A DNA stretch of 64,000 bases from Sinonovacula constricta. Lineage: Eukaryota; Mollusca; Bivalvia; Cardiida; Solecurtidae. The DNA is taken from contig CM017561.1 in assembly GCA_007844125.1 (NCBI GenBank), forward strand, positions 58,239,215-58,303,214. Direction: 5' to 3'. The position numbers were made by a program, and so were the translations under genes. The notes under the pieces were generated by a model. The model did no database searches. It saw nothing but the letters and a program-made list of their open reading frames with translations, and was not told the DNA's origin. Positions 26,601 through 38,600 of this stretch are shown here, piece after piece. Position 1 is the stretch's first letter. Every line of letters begins with the position of its first letter.

Positions 26601-29600
26601 GCTGGTTTGAAGTGCTTATACATGTACTGCTATGATCCTTTGATGGTTATAATCAAAAACAAGAACCATCAGACAGTGAGCTCAACAACACTGACATTGT
26701 AAAAACACATTACTGTACCAGAAAGAAATTATCATGTACAAATCGTGCAGCAATTCCCTATAAAAAAGTGTGGTAGATGTAACAAGAATGTGTTGTTAAA
26801 AAAAAGTGTAAGAGGCAGTCTCTTAACTTGTGAAAGAAGTTGTCAACAATTTAAGGAGATTGGGATATGGACAAATTCTGTTCTGGTACAATGGCAATGG
26901 GGCATTTGGAACTATCAGCAGCCATTATGTTCTCAGGCAGTGGTCCCACTTGGTTTTTAAGGGCTCCACACTTTTTCAAAGTAGCAGTCTTCACTGAAGC
27001 AACCTTTTTCAAAGGTCATATAAAATTAAAATGGTACTTTTGTGGGAAATTCCCTTTCCTTGACATCAAAGTAATAAGAAAAACAGTGCGCAAACACTCA
27101 TTTTAGCAATGATTTTAGAGGTCAAAAGTAAGCAGATATACAGGTCCATGTAAATCTTTACACATTTATTTTCCTTGTGATGCAGTAAATTATTATCAAA
27201 AGGTCTGAGTGACCTGCAAGGGATACCTGTCATTTTGTTACTGCACACACTGGCAGGTAGCAAATAAAGTAGTGTGCAGCTTTCAGTGTAACTTGTAATC
27301 CAGCTGCCCAGTACCTACTATGTCTAAAATCAGTTTTCATTAATTTCCCAGGGCAAGAGTTTTAGCAAAACTTGGGCAAGTAAGATTGGTCATTGCGATT
27401 CTATTCTTCAAATGGAAGCCTTTGTGGCGACCAAACACAGTAGGCTGTGTTTGTTTCATTTTGAAGAGTGCTGTCTTGTGTTGAAATAAACTATTCTGAA
27501 TAACATTGGATGTAAACAAAAAAATAAATGATTCTTGAAGACAAATACAGTGCCCACTTTTCAACTTTCCAAGCAAGACACACCTAAGACAATCAACAGA
27601 GTTTCTTCCATCAAAAGCACCAAGCTTGAGGTATGTGCAAAAGTTTATTAAATCTTTTGTAATTTTACAAATTAGTCGGCTAGTTATTACACTTTATTAT
27701 TTTTACCTAAAGAGAACAATTAACTACTGTGTGAACAAAACATTATAAAACCACAGACACTCCCATACATTGGTACATAGATACATTGCCATTTTTGTTT
27801 GCTAGGCCATTCTAAATTGCAGTTACATACCTGGGTGCCCCTTGCATAGATATCCCCATTCTCAAACTTGTAAGCACTAAACGGGTCCACCTTCCATTCT
27901 TCCTGTAATTTGAACAGTATCTCATGAACACAAAAATTGTCTCGCAAAATTGAGAATAGAACTACAACACCAGAGGGGTCATGTGAAAAAGTAAATAAAA
28001 TATTTTGTTAAGAAGGCACTTTTCCATGGCGCAACATATATATTATATATATAATTATATACATAAGCACTAGAGTTAGTGTTTTTGCAGACTGACCATT
28101 CCGAGGCAGTTACGGTTGTGTTTTTTTTCATGTGTAATGTCCCATCTCTGTTTTTTAACACTATTAAATTTACTTTGTATGCTTTTGTCTTTCAAATTTA
28201 AATATCAGTAGTAATTCTTATAGGACCTTTTCTCATTTTCCTAATCAGAGTCTCACAGTTTAAAGTAAGTACATTTGCATTTAAAGTAAAAAAAAATAAT
28301 GCAAAATACATGTATGCCCATACAAAACCAAACATACCGGATAGACTGGTACAACATCTGTATGTGAGTTGAGGAGAATAGAGGATAACTCAGGCTGCAA
28401 CCCTTCCCACGTAACTATGGCAACCTCACGACCTGGATGTACCTATAGAGGTAACAATTATAATAAAAATAAAGTACTGACGTGATAAAGGAATAACCAT
28501 TTATCAAATAATAATTATAATCTAAGCTGATGAATATCACCAGAAACAGTGCAGACAAATCTCATCTGCAGACTGATCAATGGTCATAACCCCAATAAAC
28601 AATATATCTGGAAGTATAATGGGAAGCAGATATAGCAACATAGAGAAATGAAATAGGAATTAGGGTATTGTTTTAAAATTATTGTCATAAAATTACAGCT
28701 TAAAGAGGACAGAAACACAGTGTAGAAATACACACATTGAAATAACTGATCAGTATAAGATTTATATTATTGATTTTCCAAAAAGAATTAATCTGATTTA
28801 TAATTAAAAACATGGAAAGTCTTCATCCATTCAACATAATGATCAGCTTTAATTTTCAACATTATCAAATTCTTATTTTTTATTTAAATATTTAAGATTA
28901 TGACAGTGGCAGAACAACCTACACATCAAGGATCATCTGACAAAGATCAATGAGAAAGCTGTGTCAGTTATTGCATTTAGAGTATATTGAAACTATAAAG
29001 ATTAAAACAAATTTTTAATAAAAACTGGACATTAACTTCAAATAATCTCCATAAGCGTGTGTTATGTGCTGGATGGATAGAAAGATGGATGGATGGACAG
29101 ATAGATAAAATACCTCAACAGTTTTGAAGGGCAGTTCCAGTTCAGCTGCCATTCTCTTGAGAAAAGCTATGGCCCCATCTGTAAGTGAAAAAAAATACAT
29201 AAGAATAAGTTTTCTTACATCCATTAATACATAAAACATTAAAACAAGTATAGAATAAACTTCCAAAATAGGGTAGGAAAGCTTTCCCTTACTTGAAGCT
29301 GGTGGGCCATAGAGCTGGGATTATGGGGCTAACATTTACACATTCCCTTTGATTAAAACTTCACATAAATCATTTGTTCAGTTTAAACCTTTTGTTTCCC
29401 GTTGATTTGGAAACAAGTTCTTTTAATGTACATCAAGTCCTCACTACTGCCTAATACATGAACAATAACATGAGTAAACTGTCTGACCAAGGACAAATAT
29501 CAAGTCTTCAGTCTGTGGTTCAAACCCAGGACACAATAATCAGTAGTTCAATGTTTAGCTGCATGGACAGGCTCTTTTGTGGAATAGAGTAACAGATGGC

Positions 29601-29967
29601 GCAGCTTGAAGTGCACTCACGCTTTGGGAAGGTATATCATGTTTGCATCCTGTAATGGTCACACTTTCACAGTCATCATAAATTAGCTCTGCTTATTCTT
29701 GCTGATATACATTGCTTTTAAGATTCATCATTTTTGTATTCATGTGCCATCATATTTTACACCTAAACAGATGTTGTTGTTTTTTAATTTTAGCTAAGAT
29801 AAAGCCAGTATTTGATTTAAAACGAGCAAGTGGTTCAGTGTCAGTGGATTTTGTTCTGAACATAATAATTTTACCTACTTTCGGTTTGACTTACCATAGT
29901 CTGGATTTGGATGAACAGTTTTGATACGCAAGTACTCTCGAAAGTTTGTGACAGCTTGGTCTTCCAT
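13873..29967 (-). CDS. ACY1: Aminoacylase-1 (N-acyl-L-amino-acid amidohydrolase), complete, 16 coding exons
   Basis: Hydrolyses N-acyl-L-amino acids to the free amino acid and a carboxylate; a cytosolic zinc enzyme of peptidase family M20. Coding exons in transcript order: 29967-29895, 29178-29114, 28442-28338, 27902-27831, 25419-25397, 24864-24788, 22501-22412, 21778-21722, 20508-20435, 19797-19748, 19330-19267, 18489-18447, 17249-17143, 15538-15459, 14642-14582, 14016-13873. All junctions are GT-AG and phases match, giving 394 residues (human enzyme 408). Zinc and catalytic motifs seen: HTDVVP (His73, Asp75), the bridging Asp106 in DMK, DEE (Glu140, Glu141), PGH (His199), HNVVP (Asn256) and LLHDH (His366). 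Numbering is a constant 7 behind human. ATG 29967 has a strong Kozak context; an in-frame ATG at 29991 would add 8 residues. Oddity: the conserved Arg of the FD-x-R motif is Cys269. Identity is very secure; individual exon edges are read by eye. Confidence 0.96.
14988..15235 (+). mobile_element. tRNA-derived SINE, copy 1 (in ACY1 intron)
   Basis: The tRNA-like head carries an A box (TGGCATAGTGG) and a weak B box (TTTGAGTCCC). A body follows with GCCAGTGGTTCTACCCA and TCTTCCTCCACCAAAA, shared with the copies at 42848-43272 and 60325-60510. It lies in the intron between the exons at 15459-15538 and 14582-14642. Confidence 0.75.
20579..20634. repeat. (AT)n microsatellite in ACY1 intron
   Basis: A pure AT dinucleotide run of about 56 bases, only about 70 bases upstream (in transcript sense) of the exon at 20435-20508. 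Confidence 0.95.
23308..23632 (+). mobile_element. MITE family A, copy 3 (in ACY1 intron)
   Basis: Shares AACATCGGTATCTATTTTTA, TTTATGCAGAAATTATG and the right terminus GGATGCCACC with other family members. The left terminal repeat is not recognisable and the CACGTG block is decayed, so this is an older copy. Confidence 0.6.
26496..26640 (-). mobile_element. LTR fragment related to the miniature LTR element
   Basis: About 145 bases match the repeats at 32092-32521, including TTGCTTAACCGCGCAA and CAGCAGCGAGGCTGGTTTGA. No internal region is beside it, so it looks like a decayed solo LTR inside an ACY1 intron. Confidence 0.6.
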
Positions 29968-29991
29968 TTTCTTTTGAACCTGTTGTTGCAT

Positions 29992-30331
29992 ATTCGAATA
30001 TGTGCAATAAGTTTTATTTGGTCAAATACTTAGCAATAAGACTAAAAATTGTTTGGAAACTGTGAATATAAACAGTTTAGTCGCTCTCTGGGTCAAAAAG
30101 CAGTTCGAACCGGTGTTGTGTGAGAGACACACATGCGTAGAATTAGTGGATCACGTGTCATGAACGAACGCATTTCTGTGAACAAAATATATGCATAAAC
30201 ACAGATTTAGTGCCTGATAGTTCCAGAACTGATAGCAGTTTCCTAAGGAAAAGGGTTATGAGTCAGAACTAAGCCTATACATGATAATAAAATGTGTCCA
30301 TCCTTTTATGTTAATGCTCATATGTCAAGTA
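29992..30331. other. 5' flank of ACY1
   Basis: Likely promoter and 5' UTR of ACY1. A CACGTG E-box lies at 30152-30157. No TATA box stands out, as is common for housekeeping enzymes. The upstream limit is set by the transposon at 30332. Confidence 0.4.
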
Positions 30332-31722
30332 CAGTCAAACTTGTATTAAGCAGCCGCCAAAGGGACAGCCTAAAATTAGCTACATAATACAAAATATGAC
30401 ATAATTGATTGTTTGTCTGTTACTGTGGTAATGTATGTTTACAATAATTATTATATGGTAAACATGCTGCAAAGTACTGCTGTAATAGATATTTAATACT
30501 ACAACATAACTGCTTTTGGCAACTCAACGTAGGCGTATGATTCAGAATATCAGAAGTGTATCACTAAATAAAATAAAATATAGTACTTCATTAGTAGTAG
30601 TTTGGTCACTTACAAAACAAAGCATACTCACGTCAAATGTATACTGTGTGTAGCAAAATCTTTGCCAGATTGTAGTGCCACAATTCGCAGAAAAGTGTAC
30701 ACATATTCAGATAGCCACTGTCCGGATAGGGCTAGTTTTTATATTTCCTTTAATAAAAACAGCAAGGCCTCTGCTATAAGACAAAGTAAATAATTTTAAA
30801 CATCAATTAAACAAGATTTGTATCGACAAAAACAGAAACTGCAGCAATTTTATCTATATGTAGTCACAGGGGCGTGCCTGGGCTTACGCACTTACGCACG
30901 TGCGTACAGTTGCTTCCAAAAATTGAAAAAATAAAAACGCCTAAAAACGAATTGTAATCGTCGCCTAACCCGGGTTCGGCACTACCAGCTAGTTGTCTTC
31001 ATTATTTAAATCCATGTAATTTAAACCTTTTTCTTAATTCTACAAATTCTTCTGCAATCCCACTTGACACATTTCTTTCTTTTTCCTGCTTCTAAGACTT
31101 TCTTATTTCTACTACACAGTGAGAGCCCCGCCCCCACCCCCACCCCACCCAGCCGCCCACCCCCCGAATGCATTTATGGCGTTCTATGGGAAAAATCCGA
31201 ATGGAGGAGGGGGTGGGGGGGGGGCATGCCCCCGGACCCCCTAGTGCGTATACTTAAAAGTCGCCTAAACACGAGTCAAGTAAATTTGGTGGTGTCAATC
31301 TATGCATAAATTAACTCGCTCTTGAATTAACGCTTCTGCTACCCGTTTCACTAATATGTATGCTTCATTGATTTTGGCTGAAACACTTACTTTGTTCCGA
31401 CTTCCAGATAACTAGGAATCGATTTTGCTTAGGTGTTCGGGCGGTTAAGTGTGATAATGTTGACAAGTGGATGGGGAGCAGGGAATTAACGGTCGCACAT
31501 ACATTGCGTGGCCGCAACTGACGATTGACATGCTCTGATTGCCTGCTAATAAGTAGTCAATTAAAGAAGGACTTGCCCAGTCAAGCTGACCGCTGGCCGC
31601 AGAAGACACGTGGCCGCTGATTAGACGACAATTAAAGAACAAAATGCTTGGGAGGACATAAACTGACCACTTACAGCATGGTGACCGCTCTAAACATGTG
31701 GCCGGTGTCACAAGTTTGACTG
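30332..31722. mobile_element. Tigger/pogo-like TIR element, ~1.39 kb, non-autonomous
   Basis: Perfect inverted ends: GTACAGTCAAACTTGT at 30329-30344 and its complement at 31710-31725. Ends CAGT...ACTG flanked by TA on both sides fit a TA target duplication, as in Tc1/mariner/pogo. The right subterminal region repeats GGCCGCT-type words. No transposase is visible. A GC-rich segment from about 30869 to 31262, starting CACAGGGGCGTGCC, looks like a second element inside it. Confidence 0.65.
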
Positions 31723-31863
31723 TACTATTTCGTCACACATATGTCTGTTTTAAAATCTATATCGTTACAGACGTGTAAATCTGTTTCAAATACCATGTCG
31801 TCAATTTTATGTAAATGTCTTTTTTTTAATATTACGTAACTTACATCTATATCTCTACTTTGG

Positions 31864-31924
<61 letters not shown>

Positions 31925-31943
31925 TAATAATAATAATAATGGT
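31864..31943. repeat. (AAT)n microsatellite
   Basis: About 25 ATA/AAT triplets with GAT variants at the right end. The poly-Asn frame it produces is not a gene. Confidence 0.95.
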
Positions 31944-32091
31944 GATGATAATAATACGTCGTTTACACGTATATATATATCGTATTATTACGTCACTTAC
32001 ATGCGCGCATGCCTATATCAAATGCTTTTTCGCCACCTACATGTAAATGTCTTTTCCAAATACTATTTTAATTACTTACTTGCATAACGAA

Positions 32092-32521
32092 ATGTGGCGC
32101 TCACCAACGGCCACCAATCAGTACACCGTCCACGAAAACCGTTGCTTTACCGCGCAAATCGGGAAGCCGCTTAAACCTCGTCGCTAAAGAATTAACCTAG
32201 CAGCGAGGCTAGTTTAAAGCGCTTGTATTTCTACCTCTGCGATCGATACATTACTTCCCCCCTCCGAGAAGTCTAGTCCCGAGACTTGTTCTGGGAAGTT
32301 CCGTGGGCACGCAACTCCAGTCCGGCAGTTGACTATCCCACCGCTGCCATCAATGTAACGCAGGCAGGCGCTCACCAACGGTCACCCATCTGTACACCTG
32401 CCACGGTGACCGTTGCTTAACTGCGCGAGTTTGAAAGCCACTTAAACCACGTTGCTTAAGAGTTAACCCAGCAGCGAGGCTGGTTTGAAGCGCTTTTATT
32501 TCTACCTCTGCGGTCGTTACA
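32092..32521 (-). mobile_element. Miniature LTR element (TRIM-like or internally deleted Gypsy)
   Basis: Two direct repeats of about 160 bases (32357-32521 and 32092-32252) flank only about 104 bases. Read on the minus strand, the first repeat starts TGTAACGACCGCAGAGG and ends CTGCGTTACA. Next comes a primer-site-like stretch (TTGATGGCAGCGGTGGGA), then a polypurine tract (CTCGGAGGGGGGAAG), then the second repeat. This order, LTR-PBS-PPT-LTR without gag or pol, is that of a TRIM or a deletion derivative. The LTRs differ at many sites, so the insertion is old. Confidence 0.6.
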
Positions 32522-32806
32522 CATGCATATCCCCATATCGTACCTCACATGGCACATGTCTATTTCAAATAATATTACAATGACAAATATATCTACCTAG
32601 TTATAGGTCCTAGGGAGATAAATATGGAGTTTTTTAATAGAGTAAAGTCCCTTTACATTCGACACGCGGGAATATAAATATGAAACATCTTTATCAGTTG
32701 AACGAATTAACAGTATTCTGTTAAATGTTCATCCATTATTTTCTTAAATTGTTAAACAGTTACTGAATTTAAGACATTAGATAGGTAGATGGAGTTTCTT
32801 TCAAAT

Positions 32807-33383
32807 GTGGAATCCGACAGTTTTGACCATTTTTCCCAAATATCCAATAAGTTGTTTTTTGTTACATCGCACCGACACATTTATGGTCATATTGGCGACG
32901 TCTAAGACCCCAAACTTATTTCTGGGTAGAACCACCGTACTGTAAATAAGTAATTGGTACATGAAAAGGTCCTTTAAAATATTGCTCGTTGATTTCCTAG
33001 ATTAGTGTAACAGTGAAGCATTAATTCCCACTCATTATTACAAATAGGTATTGCCTATCCAGAATCACGCTGCAGAGGCAGCTATTTTAAAATTAAGAAA
33101 ACCGTGTGCCAACGGACTTAACAAATCGCCATCCAGGTAATAAGCTCTGATATGCTATCTGTTTTAGCAGAGATCGGTGTCGTGCCTATTTATAGGCTTG
33201 GAAAAAATAGCCATTTAGTATTGTTGTTTCTTTCAGCAATTTTGCCTATTCCACAATGAAGATAGTGTTCAAAATCGCCTTTGCTAAGAATTAAGTATAC
33301 GTTTATGCAGAAATTATGCCCGAAATCCCCAAAGCAGTGGTTGATATTGTTACATGTATAGGCAAACTGCTGAATACCTCCCT
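32807..33383 (+). mobile_element. MITE family A, copy 4
   Basis: Left end GTGGAATCCGACAGTTTTGA, right end GAATACCTCCC. The interior has GCCTATCC, AAGAAAACCGTGTGCC (E-box lost) and TTTATGCAGAAATTATGCC. Longer than its relatives by about 100 bases in the left half, probably through an insertion. Confidence 0.65.
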
Positions 33384-34636
33384 TAATGCGGCTTGGTCAA
33401 AGTTTAGCTTTGGTGCATGGCATAGAACCAAACAGTCCGCACTTCGTACCTGTTTTTTTACGTCATCATCGAGCGAATCATTTTGTTGTTTTAACTAGAT
33501 TATAAAAATGACTTTCCCTCCGCATGGGTAGTTCGCGAATATACTTTGTTGTTGAGCTTAAAGAGACTAAACATAAAAATGCTTAAAAGCGTCGCGTTGT
33601 TTTTGATTTTCAAAGCCAACCATTTTCTAAGGAGAGCATATGGGATCTAGTAATTTGAGTTTTGTAAATGTTATATGTTGTTGTTTATTAAGTGATTAAC
33701 TGTGATCAAGTCGCCTTTTATAAGGACGCAGTTGTCGCTACAATAAACGGTCAGCATTGCAATATGAACATCGACTACATACAAACCTTAACAAACAGTA
33801 CTAATCATATTGGCATGTATACAAGATAAAAAAAAAACAAAAAAAAAACAACAAATAACACACTGTGTTAACTACTTTATTCATAACTTTACTGTGCTGC
33901 TCATAGATATAGGTCAACAAAAGGTATATATTTACTATACATAACGATTATACAGGGACTATGTAGAACACGTATCACAATAAGTGTAGCTATGCAAGAA
34001 CTTCGGTTACATAGTTTTGTCGCAAGACACAGCTTAGAAATGCGTCTTTTGTCAAGAGTGTCTAGTATCTCTAAATATTATGATATTGAAAATACGTAAA
34101 CTCACGACCACAAACAAAAAGCTATATTTTGTAATGCAGTTGTGAACACTTTTATATCACATTTACCCGTTTCATAATGAACTGTATAAAAGTAAAATAC
34201 AAAGTGCCTATGAAAAAGGCTTAAGGAAAACATATCAATTTGATTCTTTAGATTATAGGAAAAGTATGTCAGCTTACGAATTTGTAAATAATTAAATAAT
34301 CAATGAATGAGTTCCTTGTGCAGAATACTCATTACGACTGTTTCTCTAAATGTGTATCTGAAAAGTGTATGTCTTGATGCCATCAGATAGAAACAATCGT
34401 AACCCCTCGGACAAAACAACCTCGAAAGTATTTAGACGCTACAAAATGTAAAAAAATCCATCACCAAAGATCTGGTATTATTTTATTTTTTAAATGTTAA
34501 ACAGTTGCGTTATATAGATCTAAAACAATATTTCCAGAAAAGATAAAAAAATTCAGTTAAATTAAAAAAATAGAGACTACTTTTTCATAAAACAAATCGC
34601 AACATCTTGTTCATGTTTGTCCAACTACATCCGAAG

Positions 34637-35029
34637 CAATCGGAACTCCTCGTGTAATTTCGTCCTCGGGACAATCATCCCTCGGATGTATCTAGTGCAA
34701 TGATACTTGCTCAAATCACGATCGTTTTGTTCGCCGGAAGTCGGAAGAATATCTCTAAAATGTAGTTCGCACAAAACATACACAATGCCACCGTTTGTCA
34801 GCTGCGTGTCTGCTGCGCTGGGTAAATTAAATAATGTTTGTTTGTTTTTTTAAATTTGAAGCCGCCACAAACAGGCACCGTACTGCAGTGAGCTGTCAAC
34901 CGAGCTGCCATCTTTGTTTTGACGTCTGTCACAAAAGTAGTCCCATTTAGGGAAATGGCCGAGGTGATCCTACTACCTACTTAGTACATCCAAGAGATGA
35001 TTCGTGAATTATCCGAGGTGTTCCGATTG
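34637..35029. mobile_element. MITE family B, copy 1, with perfect 9-bp target duplication
   Basis: Ends CAATCGGAACTCCTCG and CGAGGTGTTCCGATTG are inverted repeats. CATCCGAAG directly flanks both sides (34628-34636 and 35030-35038). Nine-base duplications are typical of Mutator-like elements. The minus strand keeps an open frame of about 65 codons that is also open in the copies at 55007 and 60718. Confidence 0.8.
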
Positions 35030-35442
35030 CATCCGAAGTAGCTTGTAGAAATAGTCGATGTAATCCAATTGGACATTTGTGCAAACGTTTTTTTCTAAAC
35101 ATCACATGGACAATCTATTGACGTAAAACAAATGTACATTGTTTAAGAAAACGAAACGTACACATTGGGAGAAGAGGATATATTTTTCTGTATCTTTTAT
35201 ATTATTTTGTACCATGACTGAGCGTATTACCCGGTTGTTGATTTAGTATAGTTTCAACAAAAATCAGATGCTCTTTTTCAGTGTTTTGCCATCCTAAAAA
35301 CAAATTTATCTGCGCGTGCGTGAATGTGCACATTTTAATCCAGTTTGGTTTTTTTTTCTATTATTCATTAATTTACCATAAATACTTTTAAAATCAGTTA
35401 ATTATGCAATGTACAAGAATTAAGTTTCCAGTCTTCCTTAAT

Positions 35443-35448
35443 TTTATT
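35443..35448 (-). terminator. Poly(A) signal candidate, serine protease gene
   Basis: AATAAA on the minus strand about 190 bases after the stop codon at 35641, in AT-rich 3' flank. The position is reasonable for a 3' UTR; there is no independent evidence. Confidence 0.35.
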
Positions 35449-35640
35449 TTCAATAATGGATGATGTTACACGCGAAAAACAACAACTGAATAATCATTAA
35501 GATGTAAATTTCATTAATAAACGTTAAGTATACCATAATAACCCCAAAACACAGAGTACTTTGGCAAAGCCTGCTACAAGCGATTCAGCAAGAGTAATTA
35601 TTATCTGAAGTTTTTGAACCACGTTAAAGAAAATAACTTT

Positions 35641-38600
35641 TTAAGCATCGCTATGGTTATCCCCGCGTTCCTGGCTGACTTGTTCAATGTCTGTATCTTG
35701 TGTAATTGTTTCGTGGATCCAGTCCTGGTAGGCGGAAACACGCGTCAGCACGCTGGGATGGTCGTCATGGATACAGTCGTCACGCCCCCAGGAAACCACG
35801 CCGACCAGTTTGTAGCGACCATCCGGCTGCTTGCATGTCACCCCGCCACCCGAATCTCCCTGCACAAAGATTGCAAATGAAGTTAAAATGCATATTCACA
35901 AGCGTAATTTAATGTTTTTATGCAATAGTAGCATTTGTTAACGTTTATGGTCGTTTAAAATCATTGTTGGTGCGTTCATTTAATTATTAATATTTATTGA
36001 TACGCTACAGTATTGCACATATTGGTTTATTATAGATTAGGTCAAACTATATTTCGCATTATTCATCTATTTTAAGATGTATACTCTCTAGAGACTGAAT
36101 ATATTCTATTGACAATAAATAACTAACAATATTTGACAGCAAAAGCCGGCCGTATACTTCTAGACTCCGTCTGATAATGACATATTTGTTAATCATGCTC
36201 TCCGACCGCGCATCGGTCGTCAATGACTCGTAAAACAGGTATGCCAAGGACTCTCAATTATGTACTTGTGCATCTTTTATCGACTGCAGATCCTAGAATT
36301 TGTCTAGATGTAATTCACTAATTAGTCACAGCGAGATTCCTCAGATTGTCCGAAAACAATTAGGAAAACAACCAATAAGCTGCCAAAGCGGCATTAGTTA
36401 ATTATCTAAATCCGATTTGCCATCACCTAATAAAATAATATCCAGAATACATATTGATACACCGGCACCAAGGGGAAATTTAGTGACAACTGTACGGAGA
36501 TAGTGTTACTGTTTTGTTACTGTTTTGTTTTGATTGTTCTTGGATCGCGCGGAACTAATTAGCTGCCAGGTGCTTCGATTAGGACTGATTGATTACGTGG
36601 GGTACAGTGACCTGAAAATGGGAGCCAATAAGAATGTACGGAAAACCGAAAAAAAAAACGTGTTATCTTACAACGCGTGCTCATACTGTTTGCTTAAAAG
36701 ACTTGCATTTATTAAACTTTTGTTTAAAAGAGCAAACCTACAATGAAACAAACAGATTCAAATATTACCCTTGATAATTAGATTATATACGGACACGCTA
36801 TCCTTCAAAACACTGTCTTAATATCGGGAGAATCAAAACCGTTGCGCTTTTTTTTTATCACGTCGCGTTTTTGTTGTTGTTTTGTTGTTGTTTTTGTCGC
36901 GTTTTCTGTCAAGTCGCATTTTTTGTCACGTCACGTTTTGTTTTGTCACCATTTTAAGTTCAACAACATCTGCATTGCACTCGCGAGAATTTACGTCCAT
37001 TGCTTGATGCCAGTTTTTAAACAGTACCATAACTGGATTGATAGTGACGCAATATTTTAAATGAATATGAGATGCGGGTTATGTTGTATATTGTGTCACA
37101 TGGAAATTCTTTAGAATGAAGTCACTTAAAAATATCATCTTAAGCATTTTGTTTATCTTTTTTAATCTTTTTTTTTTGTTGGGGTGGTAGGGTGAGGGGT
37201 GTAGGTATGCATTTTTGTCTTTGTCTTGCTTTTGCTTTATCATATTTTCATCTCCCTAATTACAAGACTCATTAATGTTTTCATTTAAGCGTCAATTTTA
37301 CCCACAATTGAATTTGGAATGCAATCCATGTTGATGTTTATAATATTGTCCGATTTTCCGCGGGAAATATGTATATATGGTCATATTATTGAGCCTATGA
37401 TAAACTTGTTCCGAATAATAACTAAAAATCGTTACCTTGCATGGTCCTCGAAGTCCGTGGCCAAAGCAAACAATGTCGTCTGCAAACTCGCTATCCCAGC
37501 GTTCCCCGCAGGCCAAGTGATCGAACACCCTGCCCCTGACTTCGTGAAGGTCTTGCACAGAACTTTCATGGTTGCCTGTAAATGATAAATGACGAACTGT
37601 GTAACAAACATCAGTAATTAATATATATAACCGTTTAGGACTGTACAATCATGTAGTCAGTGTTTCGAAGAAGTAAAACCAACGAACGAAATCAACGGAA
37701 GAATACACTTTCTAAAATTGTCCATGTTCTAAATATATAAATATATTTATTTCAGTAGGTAATTTAATAATGAAAGAACGATAAGCATTTATCTAGTCAG
37801 ACATAAAACACTTCAAATAGATACCTATCGAAATAAAACAAAATATAAAACAAAACTGATAAAATTACCGAATATTTGAATTCAGGAAAGATATTCGAGT
37901 AATCGAGCATTATTTAATTGAACATTCGAACAATTGTAACAGCATTGCAGTTATCTCTGTTCACCAACGATGCTATTCACTCATGCTGGAGAAATAAATT
38001 TGAAATCTACTTTGTATCCATTAAACGCATATTTGTGTTAACGGCAGTTAATTTCTTTTAAGAGTATAATTTACCGTTGGTTTCTCCCCATCCTGTCACC
38101 CAGCAGTCGTCTGTGTTCGACTCAATGTCATTGAAAGCGCCTGGAAGACACACCGGCTGGACTGTGTCAGTGAAGCGCACGTTGCTTCCCAGCTCAACGA
38201 GAGCAATGTCATTGAAATGGCGCGTAAATCGGGACACAGGGCTCCTGGTACCCAACGTGGTTACGACAACATTCTGTCGAAAACCTGGATGCTGTAAGAA
38301 ATAAATGACTTACTGGATCATTCCATAAACAGACGATGATGTCATTAAGTTAAGTTTGTTTTAAATAACCTTTATCAAGTACATGATGATTTACTTGCGT
38401 TTGAGTAATTTTTTTTAATAGTTTTTTAGCAAGACTTAACTTTTATTCATCTTATGACTGCATCTGTTTTGAATAAATTAAAAAAATGTGATTAACTTAT
38501 GTTGTTGATAAAACTGCGCCTGCTATGCCGCTATATACCGCTGAACATAAAGCTTGGGATGAAACCACTACTTTTAAATTTATTCAAATCTTTAAATAAC

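Noticed and set aside
31860..32087. Poly-Asn open frame
   Set aside because: Translation of an (AAT)n microsatellite.
35614..35912. Plus-strand frames of 68-88 codons
   Set aside because: Shadows of the last protease exon (GDSGG and SWG motifs read on the minus strand).
37319..37585. 88-codon plus-strand frame
   Set aside because: It is the antisense shadow of the protease exon at 37436-37575, whose minus-strand reading contains the diagnostic cysteines and GPCK motif.
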